This document shows positions 46,201 through 57,293 of a stretch of 64,000 nucleotides of DNA, piece by piece. The position numbers and the translations under genes were made by a program. Within the stretch, counting starts at the first letter, position 1. The number at the start of each line of letters is the position of its first letter. Below the pieces are notes generated by a model, which saw only the letters and a program-made list of their open reading frames with translations, was not told the origin of the DNA and did not search any database. Source of the DNA: Crotophaga sulcirostris (lineage: Eukaryota; Chordata; Aves; Cuculiformes; Crotophagidae); assembly GCA_013397455.1 (NCBI GenBank), contig VYZB01000040.1:1033945-1097944 (forward strand), read 5' to 3'.

Positions 46201-49200
46201 GCACTCTGGTACAGCTTTCAATGCAGGTCAGCCTTCTGCACTAAGGAGCAGCCTTAATGAGCAAGTATCTACTTCCAATTTGTTGTGGTGAAAGCATCAG
46301 GAGTCTGACTTTACTGGCAAGGCTTTATAATGACAGCAATAGCCTTTCAGGGGCAAAATGTGAAACACACAGCCTTCAAACTGAGAACATTTCAACTGTT
46401 TGAGATGAGCAGCCTCAGGTTGGTTATTATCAATAAACAACAAGACCAGCCCACAGTCCCATTAATGAGAAATTAATCTGTACTGCATCAAAAGGGAGGC
46501 ATCAAAAGAGCCTCCATCCTCTCCCTGCCAATATTCACAACCACATGATATGGTACTTCATCTTGCTGAGATCCAGTCTATTTTTCCCAATTAGCTAGTA
46601 AGCAGGCTTTCCATTTTTAGCTCTTTGAGTGGCAGCACTGATTTGTATCAGAAGAAAGCAGGCACAGCAGCCAGGCCTGAGGGGTTTCGCCTAGGATGTG
46701 TTGTTCCTATTTCTAATGGAAAGACAAAAAAAAGACAAGTGAAGTTTAAATATTCAATCCACATACTCTCTGCCACCGACCAAAATCATCACGAATCCCA
46801 GTCTTATCAGTTCCTCCAAAAGTTATACTTTGTTTCCATTTCTGAGACTCAAATCCATCTAATTCTGTAAAAATTTAGGTATACTATTTTATGTGGACTA
46901 CACTATTTTATGTGGACTACACTATTTTATGTGGACTACACTATTTTATGTGGACTACACTATTTTATGTGGACTACACTATTTTATGTGGACTACACTA
47001 TTTTATGTGGACTATTCAACCCCCCATGGAGCTCTCCTCTATCTCCCACATGGGATCCAGTTAAAATGAACTTCACAGAGCCTAGCAAAGATTAAATAAA
47101 GTTTAAACCATACCCCAAAAGTCCCAGCAAATACCAGGACCTGTCGACCTTGCTGCTTTACACACATAACAGAAGACAATATCTCCTCCCCTGGAGATGA
47201 CAGTCAGAAACTTTGAAGCTGCAAGTCATTCCCTCCAGACCTTCACACAAAGACCCACCTGGGCTCAGAAGGGCTGGAATCCACAAGGAAAGAACCTATG
47301 GATTTCCCTCCCCCACCATCAGATTACAATGAGAAAAGTCACTGGGAATTAATGGGATCCTGCAGAGATGAAGAGATTACACATCTTTGGGCACAGGGCC
47401 AGACTGCGCATCTACAAAGTCAAGTTGCAGATCCCATTAAAAAATACTAAATACAAATAAATACTAAACACTAAATTTAACCCTGAAGTGTAATATTTGA
47501 GTGTGCTGGAATTTGTATTAGTAAGAAAATCTGAAAAAAACTACAATTAGGATCCTTTTTTTTTTTTTTAATCAAACATGAATATTAACTTCTCTCACCA
47601 CAGCAGGGCTTTGAAAGTCTACTCAAAAAGCCATTAATGTGACAGCTCCCTTTCAGCAGCAGTGACCAGGAGCCACCCGCGTCTGCTTCGCTTCCAACAC
47701 TGGGTTAAGCTGAGCACCAGCTGCAGAGCACTGGTAAAGCCAGAGAGACTGGTTCTTGTTTTCACCCCAACCCTCTGCACTTTTGCATGGGTAAACCCTG
47801 CTGCACTTCCCTTCCTGGTTCATGACGGTCATTAACTACCCTTGTGTAACACCTGCTTCACCACCACTGCCAGGAGCCAAACCCCAGAATGGGCCAGTTT
47901 GGGACTGCTTTTACACAACCCTGAAGTTGTATTTACTGATGCCAATTTTAGCCATTTATTAGCTCTTTGCCCAACGAGCACAATGCTGCTCCTCCAAGCT
48001 TCTCTCACATATAGGCCACCCCTCCAGGAGCAGTTTTTACCCCTCCTTCTGAACACTCACGTCTGCTGGGAAATAATAATAATATAATAAAAATAATATG
48101 GGAAATACCTTGACTGGCATCCACAGTTCTGCAGAATAACCAAGCATTTAAAACACCAGTTACCTGCTAAACTATATGGATTTGTCACATTTTGATCATC
48201 CTCACTAACAACCTTTTTTTTTTTACGTAAGTGTCACTATAAATAAGGACCCTCTTTGCCCAGCAGCAGGCAAAGAGAAGCAGATAACTGTTCACTGAAG
48301 AATTTAAACAGAATAAATGTTATAAACAGAAATGAGACAGGGTGGGGGAGGGAGATCAGCATACAGACTGTGCTGACAATACACCCTGTTCTCTGTCCGT
48401 TCAGCTGTCTTGGAAATAAGAGCTCCTTTGAAGCAGGACCATGCTTTCTCCTTTGTTTGAAAAATATTTAACACTTTGCAGGAACTACAAGATAGGACTA
48501 AGTAGCAATACGGAAGGCCTGAGGCCCAGCAACCTGGAGCTAAAATGAATTTAGTGACCTCAAGTGAACGGCCCCTCAGAGAGGATCCTTCACAACTGCT
48601 GTGTTACTATTTGAACAACAAGAAATATGTGGTGTAGCTGACTGTAAATCCTGTTTCAGTTATAACACCGGGCATTTCAGCGTTGCTTCCCATCAATTAG
48701 TCAATTCAAAAGCAAGAAACTACCTTAATTTCCCCCAGAGTAACTATATTCAAAGACCAACTATTTAGGTCAAACTTCACATGACCCAGAGGCATAATCC
48801 AGGATTTAATCTATGTACAGCTTGAATATCAGAGTATCCCTGCGCTTAGTTGAGATGCCAATAAGCTCTGGATTGACAAACCTGTGTTGGTTCATGTTAA
48901 AGGGAAAAGCAGGTGTGTGTTAATATGAAAATTAACTGAAAAATGCAAATAAAGCTACCTTAACTATAAGAATTATGCTCTGGAATGAAACAGAAATTTT
49001 GGATTCGCTTTGGCTTCATTGTTTCTATTTTTAAAAGACCAAAATTGGTTCAGGTTTTTTGCTTGGTTTTGGGTTTTGTGGAGTGGTGTGGTTCTTTTCT
49101 TACGTCTAAGACCAATCTTAGCTTACTAAAGCTCTTGCAACTCAAAACAAAAAAAAGACAGGCTGAGGGTTTGTTCGGGGTTTTCTTATTTTTAAAATAA

Positions 49201-52200
49201 AAGTTATTCTGAAATGGTACTGTGCAGTTATATATCCACTATTGCAAATCATAAAAGAGCAGCCATGACACATATTTCATCATCTTTCCCTCTTCACTGG
49301 CACGTTTAGCACTGGCTTACATGTTTGATAGTTGTAAATTCTATTAAGGCCAAGAAAATATCCTGGTCTGAGGTCGACCGATAGACCTCAGATATTCCCA
49401 GACGTGATTTTCATGTGAGCGTTCAGCATTATCCACTGACCCGCGTGAACTGAACTGTTTTGTTCAGAAGAAATCTCCATAATAGATCTCACGCTCAGTC
49501 CAGGCTCCCAGAGGCACCTCATCTTGCACCCAGAATTAACCAGCACCTACCTGGCAGCAGCAGCCTGCAAAGCACACACCTGTCCTTTCCCTCCCTCTTC
49601 TCACCCTGTGGTCCCTTATCCAGAAAAGGAGAGGAAAAGTAAGAACGAAGTCAAGTTCTGTTCACCCTAAGGCTCAATGGGACCAAAAAGACTTGGTGGC
49701 ACCCAACACCTTTAGTAAGTCCTGATATCCTGCATAACTGGACCTTTTAAACTAAGGTTCACTTATGATTCACTATAAGGCTAAGTACCATCATGGTAGA
49801 CAACTGTTTCTCCAAGTGATGTTTGTTCCCAAAACCTTAAACCAGCATCACAAATGATTCAAGCTGATCCTTAATCTAAGAAAGAGAGCCTTAGTTAAGC
49901 ACAGCCCACAGGATGGACGTAGAGGGGACTAGAGAATAAAGGGGTTCACTCAGTAACCAGACCTCTCAAAGGACAACAGGGACACATCAAAACAGACTAA
50001 AGACAATACTTAAAGTGAAAAGTGAAGGATTTGTTAAAGCATTCAAAAAAAGCGAGGAAAAAACCTGAGCAGACTCACTCTAGTGCAGGTCTCAAAACTC
50101 TAACTTTTAATGCCTCCAATATTCGATTTAGCTCCACAAATGGTTCTTTTTGACTTTGATCTATTGATAGACCAGATTCCTGAGGAGAAAAAAAAAAAAA
50201 AAGGCAGTATTTAGTCAAAACATTAAAAAAACAATGGGATTAAACTGTTGGTTTTCTGATAGATTAAGTATTCACATGGAACATTCCAATAAGGACACTA
50301 ACACAAAGCATAGTTTTCCATGGTGGATAACATTCAACATCCACACCTATGGTTACCTGACAAAGTTCCTCGGCTACATCCAACATCCCCTGCCGGAAGA
50401 AGTGCTCCACCATCACCTCGTTGAGGATCCGCTGGCTGTCAGCCTGCCAGCACCCATCTATCCCCACGCTGCTGATGTCGGAGTCAAAATTCTGAAACGT
50501 ACCAATTAACAGTTAATAGGCTGGAACGAATCACCATTTTTCTTTAATTATACAGGACATGGAGGTCTCCACCCTGATGCTTTCTGCCTGTTACTCAGTT
50601 GGCCTTCAATTACCTCCTGTTCAAAGGGAAATATATCTGTGAGCTGCTTCATTATTTCCTGTGTACAGAAGAAGAAATCCTTTGGCTTGCTCGTTTCAAG
50701 TCTGAATATTATTCACAATAAGGGTGGTGATGCACTGGCACAGGCTGCTCAGGGAGGTTGTGGATGTCTCCTCCCTTGAAGTGTTCAAGGCCAGGTTGAT
50801 GGGGTCTTGAGCAACCTGATCCAGTGGGAGGTGTCCCTGCCCATAGCAGGGGGGTTGGAACTGGACGATCTTTAAGGTCCTTTCCAACCCAAACCATTCT
50901 ATGATTTCACCATTATCCACTACAAGGAATTACACTGACAAATTACAAGTCTGGCTAGCAAACTAGAAATCCAGCCAACTAATAAAGGGGTTTCCACACC
51001 ATGATGCGGTTTTGAAGGAAGCATCTGCAGAAAAGGCTTTTTCCATATGTGAAAAAATGAAAACACAAAGAGAACAGAAAACAGAATCGCCTACACTAGA
51101 ATTAAAATAGCATTATCGATGCATCACTGTCACTACAGCACGACCAGATTAGAAGTGAAAGCTTTAGCTCAAGGATTTTTGACATAGCTGGGCGGGTAGA
51201 CAATGCTGGAAAAGGAAAATGCCACTTCTCCCCACCCGCAAACGACAATGAAATTCACATCTCTGAAGGTCTCAACATCCCAGCAACAGGATGAGCTTTG
51301 AAGATCTGAGAGTTCTTTTAGAGATCTAACCCCAACGATCCTACTGACATGTATTTTTAGTCCAGTGGCCTACGGACATATTCCAGAAATAAGTAGAAAT
51401 ATTGCCATGATTACTCTTTAGCAACATTTGGTACTGCTTGGCACTGCGCCTCTTGGCAGCAGGAGAGCAACACTTATTCTAACCCAAGATCTAAAACAGG
51501 AGTTTAACTACTGACATGTTTTATGATCGGAGCAAGCAGTTTAATTCAAATAAAAATCCTCACTCATTGCCTAAAACAAACCTCTTGCAAAGGAAACATT
51601 TTTAGATTTTACATGTCTAGAAGTCAGCGTGTTGGTTGCTGCCTGACCTGATGGCCTGGTAACTACAGCTCTTTTCCAGGAAGAAACCTCAAAAAGTAGA
51701 AGTTTGGTGAAAACAGCAGAGCTTCAGTCAACAGCCCTGCATGATATGGGAACACCTACCTAGCACAAACACACGCTTCTGTCAAAGCAGGCAGAGCAAA
51801 CAACATGAATTTGGTACAAACTATCTGGCAACCACTTAACAGTCAGGTCCCTACAGGCCAGCACAATGCTGATGACACTAAGCTGGGTGAAATGTTGATC
51901 TGCTTGTTCTTGCCCTCACTGAACCTCATTCACAACCGTAACAATGAGTTACATCAACCTAGATGTGCTGCAGATTCAAGTCACATCATACAACCCAAGG
52001 ACCTCAATTTTCTTCTGACCCTCAGCCATTCTCTGACCAATCTAGTCCTGACCAGGTTCTCATTTCAATAATTTTTTTTTTTTTAAAAAAAAAACAATTT
52101 CTGAGGTCTTATTATTTGTGAGTTCCTACAGCTCTGCCTCCTCTGGGTCCTGAGAGGCTTCAAGAACGGACAGTATGTATTACAGCGGATTATTGTTAGG

Positions 52201-55200
52201 TGTCACAACCAACAACTGCTTGCTTTTGGCTTAATATTTCATAACTGTCATGCACACATGATATGCTGGTGACTACACATCTCAGCTTTGTTTTCTAAAT
52301 GCTAACAGTATGCTAACTGATAGCACGTGGGGTTTAATTAGATTTCAGAAGTTGAAATCATTTCCATGAGTTACAAACTCCAGAAAGGTTATTTTGTGCT
52401 TTTCATGTTTTAAGCTTTGAAGAGTGATAGTCAATGTTCAAGAAAACAAGTCTTTCTTTAAAAGCCTAACCAGTAAGCCTAGGATTAAAATGAAGACTAT
52501 AACAGAAGGATGATGATTAATTAAGGAACAGTTTTATTCCTCAGCTGAGATTACTTTATGCGTTCCTCACTTCTTCTGACTGAAAATACAAATAATTTGT
52601 TTACCTTGTCTGTTCAGTTTGTTGGTTCCTAAGCTCAAACTCAACTTGCAAAGACTCTGTATTTATCCAGCCATATCCTTCACAGCAACATAATTAAATG
52701 ATGTTCAGTACAGGTTTTTAGTTTGTTTGTACACAAGTTTTTTATGAAACGAACACTAATTTTGGTAAGAGTTTGCTTTCCCGAAACAAAGATTGGATTA
52801 AAATGTTGGCCCTTTAAAAACAAGCTTAAAAATTCAGGGAAAAAAATGGAAGGAACTACCATTTATTCCACTTCCTTTCCTGAATGAAAGTGTTTAACCA
52901 GTACTGAAACAGATTGCTGCTAGAGATTCCATTTACTAGCCCCAACAAATGTGCTTTGAGATGAATTCAAATCATTCCAGAAGAGTGACTGATTTACAGG
53001 GAGACTGATGAGTGAGCTACCTGATAACAAGCTGCTGAACAACAGTGATGAGTTCTGGAAGCAGAGTAAATGCTAGGATAATAAGGAAAAAACGGGATGC
53101 AAACATTTCCTTTCAAAGGAGAAAATGCTCTTTGGAAGAAAGGGTAACCTTCATGGATCAGAAGCTTGTTATCCATGCAGAAATACTATGAGAAGAGGTC
53201 TAGCCTATTAGTTGAACTTTCCAGGAGCTGCTAACCTAAAAGTAACACACAAAGTTTTGGCATTTCAGACTTTCACGTGGTTTATATTTGATGCCAAATT
53301 TGAACTTCATTTTTTAAATGCTGAGAAGCTTTGGTTCTCCAAGTGAACTCTGCAGGCAGACAAATCGAGGTCCCATATGACTTCATAAGCAACAACTATT
53401 CTAACTTAAAAACCAACCAAACTAAACTTTATACAGAGGTCAAACCCTGCCTCAACAACGGGAAAAAAGGAATTTAACCTGAAATTTGCCACGAGCAGAT
53501 AATTCAACAAGTTCTTTCAAAATCCAAGCTTGTTAAGTAGGAAGTCAGTCGATTCCACGTGTAACAACAGCTGTCATTTGGATGCATCACAGAACACTGG
53601 CACCAATATTAACATGCTTCCCAATCTCAAACCAGGCAATAAAATAATGAGTTACATTTATTTGTGCCTGAGATAAACAGCTACACAGCTAGGAAGGCCA
53701 TCAGCAGTGTTCTAGAGATGCGAACCCATCTCTAAAATAAATGAGGAAAAAAAGCCGGATTAAGGATTTACACACGACAGAAACAAAACTCAAACCCCAT
53801 GAATCAAGGCAAGGGCTGAGCTGCTTTAAATCCTAATGAGCATTTTATGTAGGAAGCAGCAGTGTTTCGCCCAGAATGTGTCAAGAATGGGTTCATTACA
53901 TCAATTACACTTAATCACTTCTATCAGTTTAGGCTTAAGTATATCATGGGGACAGAATGGGGGAGGGCAATTTCAATAGGTTATGGGACTCGGATGCCAA
54001 CAAAGACTTTGCTGGCAGGTTTCAGGCATATTTTCCAGCAGCACAGTTGAGACCACATTAAGTACATATGGAAGACCTCCTTCAAATGTCATTGTCCAGG
54101 GAAGCATTAAATTCCACCTGGATTTAAAAATTACACATGTCCATCTGACAAACAGGCCAAGACTTCAGGGTACATTCTAAAGTAGTTCCCTTAGGATACT
54201 ACAGTCAGGGAAAACTCAAAATCCAAACTACTTCACAGTTTCACAGTACAACCAGGTTGGAAGAGACCTCTGAGATCATCAAGTCCAACCTATAAGACAA
54301 CACTAACATCACCTCATCACCTAGACTTCTTGCATTGAAAAGAAGTCTAACAGAAAGTTCATATTCAAGACAACATCCTAACTGATGCTCTTGGACTTCA
54401 TAAAAGTAGGTGGCTCATTACAGGATGGAGGGGGTGGGATTCACACAGTTCCCACTGCTTCCAGTCCTTTGATGGGAACACCACAGACACCAAGCAGGAT
54501 TGACAATCCAGTGGAATGAGCACCTTGAACACAGCCAGCTGAGCTCATTTTTGAACATCCCACTGAAACAGCCCTCTGACACTCGACGGGCACAGAGCAG
54601 GGTATCAATATCCTTTCATAGAACGACAGAATCAAAGAATCACAGAATCATTAAGGTTACAAAAGATCTCCAAGACCATCAAGTCCAACCATCACCCCAA
54701 CACCACCGTGCCTACTAAACCATGTCCCAGAGTACCACTTCAACACACTTTTTGAACACCTCCAGGGATGGAGACTCCACCACTTCCCTGGGCAGCCTGT
54801 TCCAATGCTTCACCACTCTTCCAGTAAAGAAATTTTTCCTAATATCCAATCCAAACTTGCCCTGGTGCAACTTGAGGCCATTTCCTCTCATCCTATCACT
54901 TGTTACTTGGGAGACGCTCGCTACACCCTCCCTTCAGGCAGCTGTAGAGAGCAATAAGATCTCCTCTCAGCCCCCTTTTCTCCAGGTTAAGTAGTCCCAG
55001 TTCCCTCAGCCTCTCCTCAAAAGACTTGAGCTCCAGACTCTTCACTAGCTTCATTGCCCTCCTCTGGACACACACCTTTCTACTACTTTACAAAACCACA
55101 CAGTTTTGATACTTTAAAAAAATGCTTTTATTTACAGCTTGCCTTTTGCAAATAAAAATAGCAGATCAACCGAAAACAGCAGGACAAAACCAACACTGGA

Positions 55201-57293
55201 CAAACTATGCACACAACAACTGAAATAGCAATGTGGAGATTCAACTCAAGTCTAAACTTTCTTAAGCTTGCAAGTGTTGTTTTCTTTGGCTTCTAAGAAA
55301 TACCATCACCAATTTCCATTGAATATTCACACCCTTGATATACGACCTAAGGCTGCTCTGTCTCAGAGCATTTAAATGACAAAGATACAGCCAAACCTGA
55401 AAACTTATTTGTACAATTCTGCTAAAGCAGAATAGGAAAGTTTCAAATTTAGGACAAGATTACACAGATTTATTTCAGACTTCAAACCAGTAATAAGGAT
55501 GGAATTTTACTCTAGTTAATTGGTTTAGATACAGCAGCAAGGATTAGAGACAGATGCGTCCTTAAGCTTTGGGTAACAGTGATGCTTGGATTAATTCTCT
55601 TAGTACAAAGTTTGAGCTCTGCACCATGGTCAATCACAGATATAAGCAAAAAGGTAGCAGTTTCACAGACAATAATGCAGGATTATCTATTTTGTCTCTT
55701 CATCACACTACTGCTAAATTATGTCCTGACAGATTATCATTACTAACAAAGTTTAAACGAGATTCCCAAAGGATGAATGAGTATTCTGCAATGCTGCAAA
55801 AGCTTTTGTCCACATGAAGATTCATTTCCTGATGTCTTCCTTAGTAAGACTATATAAGGTGCACCTCAAACAGAATGTTTAGAGCCTATCAACACAGGCA
55901 TGTCCTGACATGAAACTACCATATAAGAACGTACAAAAAAACAAGTAGAAGATTCCTTGCATACTTTATACAAAGGACACATAGACAGAGAAAAGCATGA
56001 CCTGAAAGTACACATGTAGAACCACTTACTGCTAAAAAAAAAAAAAGAGTTTCAGCATCATTTCAAAGATTTGTTAATATCTACCTACAAAAATATATTC
56101 AGATCCCAGTTATTCTTGAACCTGGAATTCATATAAGAACATCTCATATGCAAAGCTTCAAAGATAAGCTGCCCAACCTTATTATTCACTATGGCACAGA
56201 CAAAGATACTACAAGTCAAAACTACTCTACCCACATAAAGGACACTGAGTGTTACAAAATTAAGCCCCAAGAACCAACAACACAGCTGAAATATACACAA
56301 AATGTCTTAAAAAATTCAATTTTTAAGCTGCCTTCTGGAACAGAACACCACTTTTGAGTTATTCACTACTGACAATAAACTAGAAATGCAGTATCGTAGA
56401 ATCATAGAATGGTTTGGGTTGCAAAGGACCTTAAAGATCAACCAGTTCCAACCCCCTGCCATGGGCAAGGACACCTCCCACTGGATCAGGCTGCTCAAAG
56501 CCCCATCCAACCTGGCCCTGAACACGCCCAGGGACGGGGTAGCCACAACTTCTCTGGGCAACCTGTGCCAGGGCCTCATTACCCTCACAGGAAAACATTT
56601 CTTCCCAAATTTAATCAGAATCTCCCCTCTTTCATCTTAAAACCATTCCCCCTCATCCTATGTCTGTACTCCCTAATAGAGCCCCTCCCCAGCTTTCTTG
56701 TAGGCCTCTTAAGCATTGGAAAGCTGCTATAAGGTCTCCGAAAAGCCTTCTCTTTGCCAGGCTAATACATATATATATTAAAAAAACAGTATTTCTTATT
56801 GAGACAGTTCAGCAAAATCTTTGCACTAATATCTGACATAACACATACTGTTACTAACTAGTAATAATATCATAATATCACATACTGTTACTTACTAGTA
56901 ATAATATCTACAGGGCACGTTCTCTCAGAAATTCAGAGATTTGAGCTGCCCCAGAAGGAATACTCTACCTGATGAGTTCTGAAATCAAGTCCTGTACACC
57001 CCTAAGTGTCCCCTCTGCCCCAAGCCTACGCTTCTGTAGTTTAGAGGAAGATTTCATTAAGATTAATGGTGGTATAAATCCAAATTTTGTAGAGCAGAGC
57101 GCACACCACAGAATATATGAGATAATACAACCCAACCACAAGATAAATACCTTATCGATGGCTTTTCCGACTCGGGACACACTGCTGTGAATGTCTTTAT
57201 GATCAGAGGCCAGTTTTTGAACTGTGTCTTTTATTCTTTTGCAGCACTGTGTCATAACAAGTGAAATCGTCCCCGATAAGTCTCCATCTTGAT
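37156..57293 (-). CDS. RMND5A: RMND5A, RING subunit of the CTLH/GID E3 ubiquitin ligase (exon 1 off-window)
   Basis: Eight coding exons on the minus strand: 57293-57151, 50491-50357, 50179-50079, 45131-44965, 44281-44116, 40965-40863, 38709-38555 and 37219-37156, totalling 1,034 bases with consistent phases. If the missing first exon has 142 coding bases as in the human gene (from memory), the product is 391 residues, the usual length. Domains: LisH (exon 3), CTLH (exons 4-5), CRA (exons 5-7), and a C-terminal RING (exons 8-9) with Cys336, Cys354, His356, Cys374 and Cys377 in that numbering. RMND5A is the vertebrate counterpart of yeast Gid2/Rmd5 and pairs with MAEA to make the catalytic RING dimer. 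The protein is close to the human one in every exon. Exon 1 and the promoter were not found and should lie right of 64000. The gene looks intact. Confidence 0.95.
37220..38554 (-). other. RMND5A: RMND5A intron 8
   Basis: 1.3 kb with no repeat family or exon recognised. Confidence 0.7.
38555..38709 (-). CDS. RMND5A: RMND5A exon 8 (RING, first part)
   Basis: 155 bases, phase 0 to 2: [51 protein letters not shown]. It carries the CPIL and VCGH zinc/RING residues. The acceptor is TTTCACAG and the donor is CAAGTAAGT. Confidence 0.95.
38710..40862 (-). other. RMND5A: RMND5A intron 7
   Basis: 2.15 kb. Its notable content is a + strand TATA-containing, LTR-like stretch at about 40250-40540; the rest is unique sequence. 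Confidence 0.65.
40250..40540 (+). mobile_element. Possible solo LTR-like or TATA promoter segment
   Basis: A strong TATA box (GGGGTATAAAAGGGGCC, TATAAAA at 40385-40391) is followed about 65 bases later by an inverted repeat TTGGTG/CACCAA (40456-40461 and 40474-40479) and AATGAATTTCATTC. This layout resembles the U3-R part of an LTR. I found no clear TG..CA ends, target duplication or internal retroviral sequence, so a chance promoter-like stretch is equally possible. It is antisense to RMND5A. Confidence 0.3.
40863..40965 (-). CDS. RMND5A: RMND5A exon 7
   Basis: 103 bases, phase 2 to 0: [20 protein letters not shown] then [15 protein letters not shown]. The acceptor is TTTCTGCAG and the donor is CCGGTGAGT. 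Confidence 0.95.
42028..42123. other. Assembly gap (96 N)
   Basis: 96 undetermined bases inside RMND5A intron 6. Flanks are unique AT-rich sequence and no coding exon is missing at this point. Confidence 1.
43283..43664 (+). mobile_element. CR1 LINE 3' fragment
   Basis: Sense: GGCTGAGAGAGGTGGGGTTG, CAGCCTGGAGAAGAGAAGGC, AGGAAAGCTGGGGAGGGGCT, GTGGGAGGTGTCCCTGCCCA. Similar to the 60.4 kb copy but with a small deletion around 43485. Confidence 0.93.
43908..43975 (+). mobile_element. CR1 LINE, short 3' tail
   Basis: CTAGATGATCTTTAAGGTCC and ATTCTATGATTC terminus. Under 70 bases. Confidence 0.75.
44116..44281 (-). CDS. RMND5A: RMND5A exon 6 (CRA)
   Basis: 166 bases, phase 1 to 2: [55 protein letters not shown]. 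The acceptor is CTCTCACAG and the donor is TTAGGTATG. Confidence 0.95.
44282..44964 (-). other. RMND5A: RMND5A intron 5
   Basis: 683 bases, AT-rich with an A-run at about 44800-44815. Nothing else recognised. Confidence 0.8.
44965..45131 (-). CDS. RMND5A: RMND5A exon 5 (CTLH/CRA)
   Basis: 167 bases, phase 2 to 1: [56 protein letters not shown]. The acceptor is TTCTTCTAG and the donor is AAGGTACGT. Confidence 0.95.
45132..50078 (-). other. RMND5A: RMND5A intron 4
   Basis: 4.9 kb with a 19-bp minisatellite at 46883-47015. Notably free of recognisable CR1. No exon supported. Confidence 0.7.
46883..47015 (+). repeat. 19-bp minisatellite (ACTATTTTATGTGGACTAC)
   Basis: Seven units start at 46883, 46902, 46921, 46940, 46959, 46978 and 46997. 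They are identical except that the last is truncated (GGACTATTC). Because 19 is not a multiple of 3 the open frame through it cycles through all three frames and is not coding. Confidence 0.97.
50079..50179 (-). CDS. RMND5A: RMND5A exon 4 (CTLH start)
   Basis: 101 bases, phase 0 to 2: [20 protein letters not shown] then [13 protein letters not shown]. The acceptor is CTCCTCAG with a long A-run on the + strand forming its polypyrimidine tract; the donor is GAGTGAGT. Confidence 0.95.
50357..50491 (-). CDS. RMND5A: RMND5A exon 3 (LisH region)
   Basis: 135 bases, phase 0 to 0, 45 codons from [15 protein letters not shown] to DVAEELCQ. Contains the LisH motif ([20 protein letters not shown]) used for dimerisation in CTLH subunits. 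The donor is CAGGTAACC. Confidence 0.95.
50714..50908 (+). mobile_element. CR1 LINE 3' fragment
   Basis: Sense: GGTGGTGATGCACTGGCACA, CTGATCCAGTGGGAGGTGTC, TTGGAACTGGACGATCTTTA, ending ACCATTCTATGATT. It sits about 220 bases from RMND5A exon 3. Confidence 0.93.
54236..54325 (-). mobile_element. CR1 LINE, short 3' tail
   Basis: Antisense: CACAGTTTCACAGTACAACC, AGGTTGGAAGAGACCTCTGA, GATCATCAAGTCCAACCTAT. Confidence 0.85.
54628..55077 (-). mobile_element. CR1 LINE 3' fragment (longer)
   Basis: Antisense, about 450 bases: AATCAAAGAATCACAGAATC, TCCAGGGATGGAGACTCCAC, CCTGGGCAGCCTGTTCCAAT, to TTGCCCTCCTCTGGACACAC. Related in wording to the 16.8 kb copy. Confidence 0.93.
56396..56762 (-). mobile_element. 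CR1 LINE 3' fragment
   Basis: Antisense: CGTAGAATCATAGAATGGTT, GGACACCTCCCACTGGATCA, CCCAGGGACGGGGTAGCCAC, to AAAGCCTTCTCTTTGCCAGG. Confidence 0.93.
56842..56908 (+). repeat. Short tandem duplication (30 bp, 37-bp period)
   Basis: CACATACTGTTACTAACTAG plus TAATAATATC at 56842 recurs with one substitution at 56879, separated by seven bases. Confidence 0.9.
57151..57293 (-). CDS. RMND5A: RMND5A exon 2
   Basis: 143 bases, enters in phase 1 after TTTCTCTAG and ends phase 0 before GTATTT. Encodes [20 protein letters not shown] and on through [12 protein letters not shown]. The split first codon reads -AT, so the residue aligned with human Gly48 cannot be Gly here. Confidence 0.94.

Larger units (their letters stand above)
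50492..57150 (-). other. RMND5A: RMND5A intron 2
   Basis: 6.7 kb. Contains CR1 fragments (50714-50908, 54236-54325, 54628-55077, 56396-56762), a T-run/A-run palindrome near 52069-52095 and a 37-bp-spaced duplication at 56842-56908. No exon recognised elsewhere. Confidence 0.7.

Noticed and set aside
46910..47095. Open frame through the 19-bp repeat
   Set aside because: The 19-bp period cycles the frame through all three phases, as expected for a non-coding minisatellite.
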